The translations under genes and the position numbers were made by a program. The notes beneath the pieces were generated by a model, which saw only the letters and a program-made list of their open reading frames with translations, was not told the origin of the DNA and did not search any database. A stretch of DNA of 64,000 nucleotides from positions 263,468,413 through 263,532,412 of the forward strand of contig OW240915.1 of the NCBI GenBank assembly GCA_933207985.1, read 5' to 3'. The DNA is from Pelobates cultripes (taxonomy: Eukaryota; Chordata; Amphibia; Anura; Pelobatidae). Position 1 is the first letter of the stretch; each line of letters starts with the position of its first letter. Shown piece by piece: positions 35,724 through 45,159 of the stretch.

Positions 35724-36431
35724 TCAAAAATCATCGAGGTAGTGAATTACTACTGGGCACCTGGATTTGTTAAGTAGTAGCCAATTCAAGGTTTCTGCAA
35801 ATATATCGAAGATTTTCGGGCTACTTTTGGAGCCGAAGGTCAGCCTGGTTGCAAAATGGTATTTCTCTTCCCACTTAACACCATGTAGATGCCAGAGTGA
35901 CTGCTTGATTGGTAGAAGTTTGAAAGCATTTGAAATATCTGTTTTGCTCAACCAGGCTGCTTCGACCATGTTGACGACGGCTTGTATGGCATCGTCTATT
36001 TTTGCGTATTGTAGTGAAAAGTCTTCTGAAGGAATAAGAGAATTTAAGCTTGGGGATGTTATAGAGTGGGGTGCTGAAAAATTGATTATTAACCTCTTTT
36101 TATTGTTAAACTTGCCCGTAGCTATACCTAGTGGACTTGTTCTCCAGGAGGTGAAGGGTGGTGTAGTAAAGGATCCTATCATAAAGCCATACTCTACTTC
36201 TTTGTTGAGAAGATCTGTTAAATTGTCTGGGTCTGTTAAAGCTGATTGTAGGTTGGGGCATTCTAGTATGCCTGAAGGGAGTGCCACCAAACCTGTGTGA
36301 AAACCTGTCGTGAAACCTGATACCAGAAAGTCCACCAAGTGAGAACAAGGATGTTTAGTCAAGTAACGTTGTAAATTGGTTACGTTTATTGGAGTCATTG
36401 TTTTCTTAGGGAACAGTTTGTTTGGATTCAT
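35724..36431 (-). pseudogene. DIRS-like reverse transcriptase
   Basis: Contains KKRLIINFSAPH, SLNSLIPSEDF, LSKTDISNAFKLLPI (first catalytic Asp), GSKSSPKIFD, and HYLDDF (catalytic Asp pair), the pattern of DIRS/Ngaro reverse transcriptases rather than Gypsy or LINE. A TGA stop follows YLDDF directly, so the copy is inactive. Confidence 0.75.
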
Positions 36432-36492
36432 AGTTTTTGCATGTGCTCTGAAACAGATCGAGCAAACGTGTAGTAATCTACAAGCGCTGTAA

Positions 36493-37371
36493 CTACATCC
36501 CCCCCGCGTTGAAGTTGTTACAAACTTGTGCTTTCCCGAGAAATACTATAGGTCTCCCTAACTTGTCTTTCATTTCCCTTTGATTAGGGAAATAGTCTGG
36601 ACTGGTATTGCTAGTAGACAGGCCACCTATGTTACTCAGACAAAAGTTTGCTGTATGATATGCTGAGGAACATATTGCACATGCTGGTGTTTTAAGTCCC
36701 ACGAAATGTCTACAGAATAATTCTGTATCTAATTGACTCCAATCGGTGGGAGTGTTGTATTGGGCCAATGACGCGGCTGACTTGGCAGAAAAGGACTTAT
36801 GGTAGTCGTAGAATGCGTAACCTCCATATTTGTAAGCTAATTCCACCAGTATGTGCAGATATAGGTCCAGCTCTTCTCTATGGTGTGGGAAAGAAGTGCA
36901 AATTACATCTCTAGATAAACCAAAGGCTAACACAAACTCAGGAATATTTAGCTTTTTGTTGAGCCTAGGATCTCTAGCTTTCATTACCACGGATATATCG
37001 TCGAACGTATAGGCTCTGTTTTCGATTATATCCTGTGATGCAATGAGGAGAGAAGCTAGATTAACATCTTTCCCTTCTAGTATGTCTCTTTTCAAATTTT
37101 GTGGTATCAAATGTACTGGGTTGATTATATTAGATGTTTTAGGAGGAAATGGATTGGAGTTACCTCCTGAGCTTGTTTCGGGTTGTCCTAGTGTAGTTTG
37201 TACTTCCGGAATGCTAGTTTGACTAGTGGCTTCCAGGTTATCTAACCTGTTATTTATAGTAGCTACTGAAGCCACCAGGGAGGTCATCATATTTCGTAAT
37301 TCTGTCAAACTATTTTGAATAGTACAATCAGAACTAGGGCCTAACTCATCAATGTTTTGGGAATTTAACAA
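36493..37371 (-). CDS. DIRS-like gag-type protein (about 292 aa)
   Basis: Coiled-coil-like N terminus, a middle helical region, and a perfect C-x2-C-x4-H-x4-C zinc knuckle (CAICSSAYHTANFC, about residues 229-242), which suits nucleic-acid binding. It precedes the reverse transcriptase on the same strand, as in DIRS-type elements. The frame is open throughout; the true start may lie further upstream, since the track begins at an internal Met. Confidence 0.65.
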   Translation of the reverse strand: MLNSQNIDELGPSSDCTIQNSLTELRNMMTSLVASVATINNRLDNLEATSQTSIPEVQTTLGQPETSSGGNSNPFPPKTSNIINPVHLIPQNLKRDILEGKDVNLASLLIASQDIIENRAYTFDDISVVMKARDPRLNKKLNIPEFVLAFGLSRDVICTSFPHHREELDLYLHILVELAYKYGGYAFYDYHKSFSAKSAASLAQYNTPTDWSQLDTELFCRHFVGLKTPACAICSSAYHTANFCLSNIGGLSTSNTSPDYFPNQREMKDKLGRPIVFLGKAQVCNNFNAGGM

Positions 37372-38572
37372 ACGGAAGAGTTCGGCTTTCCTGGCGGTAG
37401 CCGGAAAGGGAATGTTTCTTCTATTCAGTTTGGCTGTGATTTTTGGAATAGTCCAGATCTGTAGCTGGATATCGTACTGGACTGTCTTGGCTGAGTGCCA
37501 GGTCTGGAGGGAGTGCTGGCAAGTGATAGCTCTTCGTCTTGAACTGAATTGTTAGACATGCTATGGGCGTGAAAGGAGATGTTCTGTTAGAATTTTTTTT
37601 TTTTTGGTGTGTGTGTGTGTGCTGGCTGACTAGCTAGTGCCGCTCTGTGGCAAATCAATTACACTAGGTTGGTGACTGGTGAGGCCCTACTAAGTGCCAA
37701 GCAGCTTGAGAGGCTCTGTCTATGAGTTGGCACGAGGGGATTTCGTGGCCATCGAACGTTGTGGCGGGGTGTTGGCCTCTCGGTGAGTAGTAATCATAAG
37801 ATAGAATGGGAATGACAGGTGAGGCCCTCTCTATGCTACGTGCGAGGCGGCTACCTATGATTTGGCCCGAGGGGCGTAGTACCTCCGAATTGAGGATGGG
37901 TATTGGCCTCGTGGGACCACTAACTTAAGGCAAGAGAGCCAGGATGAGATTACCGCTATTGGGTTCCTAAGACCTTAACAGCCAGCCACCTAAACTACGA
38001 GGGACGATACGTTCGGAAATGAAACGAAAATGAAAATAATTTAATTGTTCATTATCCTTACCTGTATGTGAACTTGAAACGCGTACTTGAGATGCACTAA
38101 CGAGTTTACTTGCGAAGAAGTTTGGCCGGGCGGTTTTTACCCAAGCTGAAGCCCCTATTTGCGAAAGATAGAGTGAAATAAACGAAAATCGGTAGAAGAT
38201 TACGTTTTTGGGGGGGGGGTTTTAATAAGAATTTACTAACCGGACGGTAAACGTGTAATTCTGCGTAATTGATATTACCGAATGGCGAAATGAATTCCTA
38301 GAAAGGAAAGAAGTGTATTATATAATAATTTAAATGAACGGTGTACGTTATACGAACTCGTAGTAAGGTGAATGACTGGGTAACTGTATGACCGAATTAA
38401 CGAGCACCCGAACCGTGCAGGGAGTTATGCCAGGTTATCGTCTTCCCTGATGTGGTGCGAGTGTCAGCCACTGTATTGTATTCTTTTGGACTAATTTAGT
38501 ATTTGGCCCATGTTTTGTTATTTGGCCAGATTGTATGCTGTCGGGTGAATAGCTAATTGTTTATTGAACATC

Positions 38573-39089
38573 AGTGATGTACCGAACGGTTCGCTGGCGA
38601 ACGGTTCCTGGCGAATATAGCATGTTCGCGTTCGCCACGTCGGGCGAACATATGCGCGGTTCGACCCGCCCCCTATTCGTCATCATTGAGTAAACTTTGA
38701 CCCTGTACCTCACAGTCAGCAGACACATTCCAGCCAATTAGCAGCACACCCTCCCTAGCAGACCCTCCCACCTCCTGGAAGGCATCCATTTTAGATTCAT
38801 TCTCAAGCTGCATGCTTAGTAAGAGGAGGGAAAGTGTAGCTGCTGTTCATAAGATAGGGAAAAGCATAGCTAGGTTAGGGTTAGGGTATGCTTTTTTTTT
38901 ATTTTATTTTTTCTATGTAATGTAATTGCACTTAGTTGTCTGCCACTGCTGCCAGCTTCTGTGTCAGGCTCACAGTGCATACTGTGCCCATTTCCCCAGT
39001 CAGTGCCACCAATTACATCTGGTGTCACAATAGCTTGGATTTAAAAACAAAAAACTTTTTTCACTGTTATAGATTGAATAGCAGTCAGT
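38573..39089 (+). mobile_element. hAT-type element, left part, cut by an assembly gap
   Basis: Starts CAGTGATGTACCGAACGGTTCG and contains the CCAATTAGCAGCACACCCTCC..CCTCCTGGAAGGCATCC block also found in the small hAT at 743-988. Runs into the N gap, so the right end and target duplication cannot be checked. Confidence 0.6.
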
Positions 39090-39189
39090 NNNNNNNNNNN
39101 NNNNNNNNNNNNNNNNNNNNNNNNNNNNNNNNNNNNNNNNNNNNNNNNNNNNNNNNNNNNNNNNNNNNNNNNNNNNNNNNNNNNNNNNN
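39090..39189. other. Assembly gap (100 N)
   Basis: Exactly 100 N, the conventional placeholder for a gap of unknown length. hAT sequence lies on the left and minisatellite on the right, so true continuity across it is not shown. Confidence 1.
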
Positions 39190-39751
39190 AGTGCTGGATG
39201 ATGTGTGTGTGAGTGCTGGATGATGGGTGTGTGAGTGCTGGATGATGGGTGTGTGTGTGTGCTGGATGATGGGTGTGTGTGTGCTGGATGATGGGTGTGT
39301 GAGTGCTGGATGATGGGTGTGTGTGTGCTGGATGATGGGTGTGTGTGTGCTGGATGATGTGGGGGGGGGGAGCATTTTTTTTATCTTTATGTGTCTATAT
39401 TTTTTTTTATTTTATCCCCCCCTCCCTGCTTCTTACCTTGTCAGGGAGGGGGGAGATCGCCTGGTGGTCCGGTGGAGGGAACCAGCCGCTGCACAGAGGG
39501 GCCATCACACGCTGTGTTCCTTCTCCAGCTCTAACTCTCGCGAGACTCGCCTGTGCGGAGCGTTGCCATGGTAACAGCCGCGGGTCTCGCGAGAGTTATA
39601 GCTGGAGAGGGAGAGGGAACACAGCGTGTGCTGGCCCCTCAGTGCAGGTAGCAGGGCCGGTCCTGCAGGACAGGTAACGGGAACGGCGTTCCTGCTATGG
39701 AAAAAGTGCAGGAACGCCGTTCCCATGCGTTCCTGCAGGACTCGAGCCCTG
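39190..39751 (-). mobile_element. hAT-type element C, second 3' end
   Basis: A short run of the GTGCTGGATGATG minisatellite, then the same unique end as 25406-25793, with roughly 25-30 differences by eye. It ends CTCGAGCCCTG at 39751, followed by GTCTGACC (39752-39759), the exact 8 bp that precede the left end at 23545. It thus appears to be the true right end of the element whose left end is at 23545. Confidence 0.8.
39500..39634. promoter_or_regulatory. Promoter-like palindrome in element C copy 2
   Basis: Both arms have an intact TCTCGCGAGA (39536-39545 and 39585-39594) around the X-box GTTGCCATGGTAAC (39562-39575). The donor-like GACAAG|GTAAGAAG lies on the minus strand with GT at 39436-39435. 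Better preserved than the copy at 25547. Confidence 0.6.
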
Positions 39752-39961
39752 GTCTGACCTCATAAAGCTCTACCACCGCAGCGCAGCCCGCACCCAGTGT
39801 AAGAGGCCCAGAGTAAAACACTGTGGAGGCAGGCTGGACTGCGCGCTCCTCCTCCTCCATATGATTACGTTCAAGTTGTGCTGCCTGGCCTCAACACTTG
39901 CTACAATGATGGATAGACCCCCCTAACAATTGCCCCCTGTACTCTCTCCTGTTAGTACGCC

Positions 39962-40000
39962 ACTTGGCAGGTGGTTTTAATGTTGAGGCTGATCAGTGTA
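39962..40000 (+). mobile_element. Tc1-type element terminus
   Basis: GGCAGGTGGTTTTAATGTTG..GCTGATCAGTGTA is the 3' end that follows the transposase gene in the family seen at 21573. Confidence 0.6.
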
Positions 40001-40009
40001 TATTGTTAT

Positions 40010-40218
40010 CGAAAGGATGTCAGACAAATGATCAAGATTAGAAATGATCTGTAGTTACCTGTACTTGATGCTATATACTAAGTTAAAATCAAAGGTTACT
40101 AGATTTTATCTTCAGAGGTTACTATAGTTTATAATATTTTGAAGTTATAGCATTGCACATACACTACTTTATGAAACAAAAACATTTTTTTTCTGGCATA
40201 ACAGTGTGAACCAACTTG
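40010..40218 (+). repeat. Dispersed repeat R1, copy 3 (truncated)
   Basis: Same blocks as 15835-16270, ending at ACCAACTTGCT where a TG-array element begins. Confidence 0.75.
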
Positions 40219-40219
40219 C

Positions 40220-41210
40220 TGTAATGGGGGGGTATCCGCCGCCATCATCTTCTGCGGCCCCGGCCCATGCGGCAAACCGCTGGGGCCACCATCCAAGAGG
40301 TCCATCGGGTGGCCCATGCCGTCAGGGCCACCTTATGGATGTAGATTGTCAGGGGGCCCGGTCAGCGCTGGGCACTTTAACAGCACGACTGGGCCCCCTG
40401 TGATGACATCACACAACGCTGAGAGGAAGTGGCCGCACGCGCAGGAGGAAGCAGAAGGAGTCAGAGTGGGAACTCTGACTCCCATCCACCTGAGCCACCA
40501 CTGGACCCCAGGGAGAGTCACCCTACTGCACCTTAAAGGTAGGAAACAGAAGGGTGACTTAAACATTTTGTGTATGTCTGTCTGTATGTATGTGCGTCTG
40601 TCTGTTTGTGTGTGTGTCTGCCTGTTTGTATGTATGTCTTTGTATGTATGTGTGTGTGTGTGCCTGTCTGTGTATGTATGCGTGTCTGTTTGTGTGTCTG
40701 CCTGTATGTGTGTGCTTGTCTGTTTGTATATATGTATGTGCATCTTGTGTGTGTGTGGGTGTGTGTGTCTGTCTGTCTGTATGTGTCTGCCTGTGTGTAT
40801 GTGTGCCTGTATGTTTTTTTATGTATGTGTCTTTGTATGTATGTGTCTTGTGTGTGTGTCTGTCTGTATGTGTGTGTGTCTGTATGTGTGCCTGTCTGTC
40901 TGTATGTGTGTGTGTATGTCTGTATGTGTGCCTGTCTGTTTGTATGTATGTGTCTGTGTGCTTTTATGTGTGCCTGTCTGTTTGTATGTATGTGTCTGTG
41001 TGCCTGTATGTGTGTCGGTCTGTATATATGTGTCTGTGTGTGTCTGTATGTATATATGTTGTCCTGTCTGTTTGTATGTATTTGTCTGTGTGTATGTGTC
41101 TATGTGTGCATGTGTGTCTCTATGTATGTGTGTGTGTCTGTCGGGGGGGAATAGGGAGGGGGGACCACGGATCATTTTCGCACAGGGGCCCCATGGTTTG
41201 TGTGTATGCC
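40220..41210 (+). mobile_element. hAT-like TG-array element D, left end lost
   Basis: GC-rich head with TGATGACATCAC (a CRE-like centre, about 40401-40412), then CACTGGACCCCAGGGAGAG, a donor-like AAAGGTAGGA (GT at 40539-40540), a TG/CTGT array (40565-41145), and a right end ..TGTATGCCACTG that, inverted, reads CAGTGGCATAC, close to element B's CAGTGGTGTATCC. Target duplication not found. Confidence 0.5.
40565..41145 (+). repeat. TGTATG/TGTCTG array in element D
   Basis: Irregular tetra- and hexanucleotide repeats. All three frames stay open for long stretches (Cys, Val-rich), which is a composition artefact. Confidence 0.9.
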
Positions 41211-41217
41211 ACTGACA

Positions 41218-41470
41218 GGGCTTATTTAAACACAATCTTACTTTCTCTCATTGTCCTGTTGTGGTTTCCCTTAGTGGTTGTCCGAGAGTGTGTTCCTGAG
41301 CGTTTATTTCTGGTTATTGACTTTGGCTTCGTTTGACTTCCCCGTATTCTGGTATCCCTGACTTCTGGCTTTCCCTTATCATTGTGTCCCCTGACCTCGG
41401 CAAGTATCGTGACTATTCTCTGGTACGTTAAGTCCGGCCATTCTAAGGCCCAGTAAGACGTTACTTTTTA
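41218..41470 (+). repeat. Fragment of the LTR family at 44545-45154, opposite orientation
   Basis: TTATTTAAACACAATC..GTTGTGGTTTCCC..CCGAGAGTGTG..CCGGCCATTCTAAGG matches the reverse complement of the solo LTR. Confidence 0.65.
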
Positions 41471-42266
41471 GTCCTAGGTGTGACACATTTCTAAGCACTG
41501 AATCAATTAGTAATCCTGACAGCCCTGAGCCCTTGCTGTGTAAAGGTTTTTTTTTGCGATCGGTTATCTTAATAGTACGACGGGCTTTATGGATTTCTAT
41601 TTGGCCTTTTTTGGGGCTGATAAAGATTTTAGACAAAGACATCTAATGGCATGTATGGATTTTTCAGGTATTTAGCTTACTGCTTTCCCCCTCAGAAAAT
41701 AAGTACCCCCTTATAATTTAGGGCCTGCACCCATCGCTAACTGCTAATGGGTTGGAGCCGAGGGGAGACAATAGGTCCCCCCGTTTGTCACTTAGGGCCT
41801 CCAACCTGCCACTAACGCTAATGGGTGGGGAGCAGGGAAATAATAGAACACCCCTTATCACTTAAGGCCCTAACATACCGTTAATGGGAGGGGGGGGAGG
41901 ACAAGGTAAGGATGTTAGCTTCCCCTCCTTATCACTTGGACTGGGGAGGAATAGCTCGCCTGTTTAGTTTTTTAATTGCCCCAACTCGTGGGGTATGAGT
42001 GGGTGCTAGGGTGGATACCATGTCCCCTGCCCAATTAATTATTTGAATACATGCTCCACCATGGGGGCATGGAGGATATGTGCCAGGTTCCCCTTTATTA
42101 AATTCGGGGGTGGAGTCTTTTTTTACAACAGTGAGCATTGGCATAGTGAGTAGGGGAAGGAGGGAGATTTTAATCTATTTTATACTAATATCTCCATATT
42201 GACTCCCATAGAGTGAGGGGGGGATATGAGGGGTTTAGGAAGCTGCCACATCTATTTTTACATATT
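41471..42266. repeat. Intergenic DNA with three imperfect about 75-bp units
   Basis: Between 41690 and 41940 the block ATAA..TTAGGGCC..CCAC..CTAATGGG..GGAGG recurs three times with variation. Origin unknown; no gene recognised. Confidence 0.5.
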
Positions 42267-42414
42267 ACAGGGAGCAGGGACGTATTAGCCGCGAGGCAAA
42301 CAAGGCATTTGCCTTGGGCGGCATTTTTCAGGGGGCGGCAAAAAACGCCGCCCCCCAAATGCCCAGGGCAGATGCCTTGTTAGCCTTGCGGCTAACTGAC
42401 ATCCCGAGCGGCAG

Positions 42415-42575
42415 GCGAGGGAGCACTTCCCATGAGCTGACTGCTCAGCTCCCTCGCGCACCGCAAAGTGAGGCTGGGAGCCGGAAGATGACGTCATCTT
42501 CCGGTTCCCAGCCTCACTCTGCAGCCGACGCGCGAGGGAGCTGAGCAGTCAGCTCATGGGAAGTGCTCCCTCGCC
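42415..42575. promoter_or_regulatory. ETS-CRE-ETS palindrome in element B
   Basis: The centre, 42481-42504, is a perfect 24-base palindrome: CCGGAAGA, then TGACGTCA, then TCTTCCGG. It combines two ETS-family sites with a full CRE. The palindrome continues outward to about 42415 and 42575 with a 4-base offset. In element A the related centre is TGACGTCA at 16997-17004 with less intact flanks. Confidence 0.6.
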
Positions 42576-42701
42576 GGCCGCCCGCCTGCCAGCGCCGCCC
42601 GCCCTGCAGCCACTGGACCACCAGGGAGAGAGACCCCCACCCCCCCCCCAGCACTCCCAAAGGTAAGGAGGTTGGGGGGGGATTTAAATTTAAAAAAAAG
42701 T

Positions 42702-43262
42702 TAATGTGTGTGTGTGTGTGTTTGTGTTTGTGAGTGTGTGTGTGACTGTGTTTGTGTATGTGACTGTGTGTGTTTGTGTGTGTGTTTGTGTCTGACTGTG
42801 TGTGTATGTGTGTGTGTGTGTCTGACTGTGTGTGTGTGTGTGTGTGTGTGTGTCTGACTGTGTGTGTGTGTCTGTGTGTGTATGTATGTGACTGTGTGTT
42901 TGTGTGTGTGTGTGTGTGTGTGTCTGTGTGTGTGTGTGTCTGACTGTGTGTGTGTATGTGACTGTGTGTGTCTGTGTGTGTTTGTGTCTGACTGTGTGTG
43001 TGTGTCTGACTGTGTGTGTCTGTGTGTATGTGTCTGACTGTGTGTGTGTGTGTGTGTGTGTGTGTTTGTGTGTGTTTTGTGTCTGACTTTGTGTGTATGT
43101 GTGTGTGTGTCTGACTGTGTGTCTGTGTGTGTGTGTCTGACTGTTTGTGTGTGTGTGTGTCTGACTGTGTGTGTGTGTGTGTCTGTGTATGTGTCTGACT
43201 GTGTGTGTGTGTGTCTGACTGTGTGTGTGTGTTTTTGTGTCTGACTGTGTGTGTGTGTATTT
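42702..43262 (+). repeat. (TG)n/TGACTGTG array in element B
   Basis: Long TG runs broken by CTGACTGTG. Open frames on either strand are artefacts. Confidence 0.95.
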
Positions 43263-43367
43263 AGAAGGTGGGGCGGGGGGAAGGGTTGGGTGGGGGGGGG
43301 AGGGGGGGCGCCTGAGTTTTGTCCTGCCTAGGGCAGCACAAAACCAGGATACACCACTGACAGGGAG

Positions 43368-43854
43368 GAGGCTGCAGTAGCTCCCTAAAGTAAACGAACG
43401 AATGAAGACTGAATGGAAATATGCAATCTTTATAAAGACAGGAGCTAACACATTGCAAGAAGAGGTGCATACCTGCCTGGTAGAAGAACTGAAGAGGAAT
43501 AGGCAGAGTGGACAATACCTGCCTCGAAAGAAAGTGTCAGAGAGACCCCAGTCAAGCTTCGGCGACTGGGGCTGAAGGGTTTCAAGATCCTTGAAAGTGG
43601 CTAGGAAGTAAACTGGGCAGAGGTACTCGATCCAAGTTCATGAGCTCTGCCAGAGTGCACCCACACCTATTATATATCATTTTGTTCAGGAGAAAGAGAG
43701 CTTTCATTTGAGATAACATATTTATATGAAATATAATTTAATATGAATAAAAGCTAACAATGTGTTAGAATTTAAGAAATGTTCTTATTCTGCATGGCAT
43801 TTTAACAGTGAATGTCATTATACAGTTAGCTTTTGATGCAATAAATTACACCTA
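43368..43854. other. Intergenic DNA
   Basis: Nothing recognised. Confidence 0.4.
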
Positions 43855-44539
43855 TTTGTGTTCAGCGATGTCTCACAGGTGCAGCAGTGGGAGATCCTCA
43901 TGTACTGGTTTTATGGGGTTTTGGAAAGTTACAGGGTCAAATATATGACTTACCCGCTTTTCAGTTTTTACAGATTGAAAATTGCCAGATTGGTTTGCTG
44001 GGCCTATATTGCCTTTGAGACCGTATGGCAGACCAGGAATGAGAATTACCCCCATCATGGCATACCATTTATAAAAGTAGATAATCCAGAGTATTCAAAT
44101 TGGGTATTTACAGTCTTTTTTAGTAGCTACTTAGTCAAAAACTCTGGCCAAAAATTAGCAATCATATTTTCTGTTTTGGTGTTTTCACCAAAAAAACCAA
44201 AACCTGCCTTTTCACCATATAACATCAGCATTATACATATAAATGCTCGAAACACTCATATTTGTGTTCAGCGCAGTTTAATGAGTACAACAGTACCCCC
44301 AATATATATGTTTTTTGGTGTTTTGAAAAGTTACAGGGTCAAGCTTGACCATTTCAGTTTTTACACATTAAAATTTGCCAGATTGGTTATGTTGCCTTTG
44401 AGTCCATATGGCAACCCAGAATGAGAATTCCCCTCATCATGGCATACTATTTGCACAAGTAGACAACCCAGGGTATTCAAATTAGGTATGTCCAGTCTTT
44501 TTTAATAGCAACTTAGTCACAAACCCAGGCCAAAAACTA
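43855..44539 (+). repeat. Tandem dimer of an about 407-bp unit
   Basis: GTGTTCAGCG..TTTTGG.GTTTTG.AAAGTTACAGGGTCAA..GCCAGATTGGTT..CATGGCATAC starts at about 43857 and again at about 44264; the second copy is shorter by deletions. This looks like two monomers of a satellite-like repeat. Confidence 0.75.
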
Positions 44540-44544
44540 GTCCA

Positions 44545-45154
44545 TGTCACGACTGCTATAGTGGTCCAACACGCAGAACTATGTAACATACATAGAAAAT
44601 AGAAAGGAAACAAAAAGGATAGAACGAAAACCGGTCCTTAGAATGGCCGGACTAATACGTTAGAGACAGAGAATGGTCAAGGGAAAGCCAAGGTCAAGGA
44701 AGCCAGAAATACACAAATACCGTAAGAGCAAGCCAAGTCAGGGGAATGAGAATTCAGAGTAACGAGGAATAGCCAAGGTCAAAATACCGGAAATCACAAA
44801 ATCACAAGGATAAACGCACTCTCGGGAACCAGGACAGGAAACCACGACAGGGCAAGGTACTGGGGTGAATCAGGGGTTTAAATATCCCTCTCTAGGCTAT
44901 GTTTGGTCAGAGGGTGACCTCTGACCCCAGAACGTGCGCGTGCATTGACGTTGTGACGTCACACGCACGTTAGTATAATTTTGGGAGGCAGAGCCACGGA
45001 TGGACGCGACCGCATGGTCGCGCCATCTTTGTTTTGGCCAGAGAACGTGGAAGAGCAGTCCCCGGCTCGCCGCCAAGCAGGTAAGCTGGGCTTGTCGGTG
45101 CAATCGTGCCAGTCAGGCACAGACACGCCCTGCGGGAAGCTGGGAGCAGTGACA
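44545..45154 (-). repeat. Solo LTR (610 bp) with 5-bp TSD
   Basis: Termini TGTCAC and GTGACA; GTCCA on both sides (44540-44544 and 45155-45159). The minus-strand TATTTAAA at about 44885 as core promoter suggests minus orientation. No internal sequence, so it is a solo LTR left by recombination. Confidence 0.85.
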
Positions 45155-45159
45155 GTCCA

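Larger units (their letters stand above)
35037..38572 (-). mobile_element. DIRS-like (tyrosine-recombinase type) retroelement, truncated
   Basis: On the minus strand: leader (38572-37372), a gag-like frame, reverse transcriptase, then connection/RNase H, ending abruptly near 35072 where the RNase H reading runs into unrelated GC-rich repeat. No tyrosine recombinase or methylase-like domain is present, since the 3' part is lost. Stops after YLDDF and at about 35308 break the frame. The leader (37560-38560) holds GAGGCCCT-type repeats and a G10 tract and codes for nothing recognisable. Confidence 0.75.
42275..43359 (+). mobile_element. hAT-type non-autonomous element B (1.1 kb) with TG array
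   Basis: ACAGGGAG flanks both sides (42267-42274 and 43360-43367), a perfect 8-bp hAT duplication. Left end CAGGGACGTATTA, right end inverted CAGTGGTGTATCC. Order inside: CAAACAAGGCATTTGCCTTGGGCG block (shared with element A), an imperfect palindrome of about 160 bp centred on an ETS-CRE-ETS core, donor-like AAAGGTAAGG (GT at 42663-42664), TG array, G-rich right part. Confidence 0.88.

Noticed and set aside
35767..36300. 177-codon plus-strand frame
   Set aside because: Antisense to the DIRS reverse transcriptase, whose catalytic motifs read on the minus strand.
38871..38892. Telomere-like GGTTAGGGTTAGGGT
   Set aside because: Only two to three units inside a hAT-type element; too short to be an interstitial telomere.
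40316..41336. Three long overlapping Cys/Val-rich frames
   Set aside because: All three frames are open because TGTGTC-type repeats contain no stops. Composition artefact.
42690..43451. 253-codon His/Thr-rich frame on the minus strand
   Set aside because: Reading of the TG array in hAT element B.
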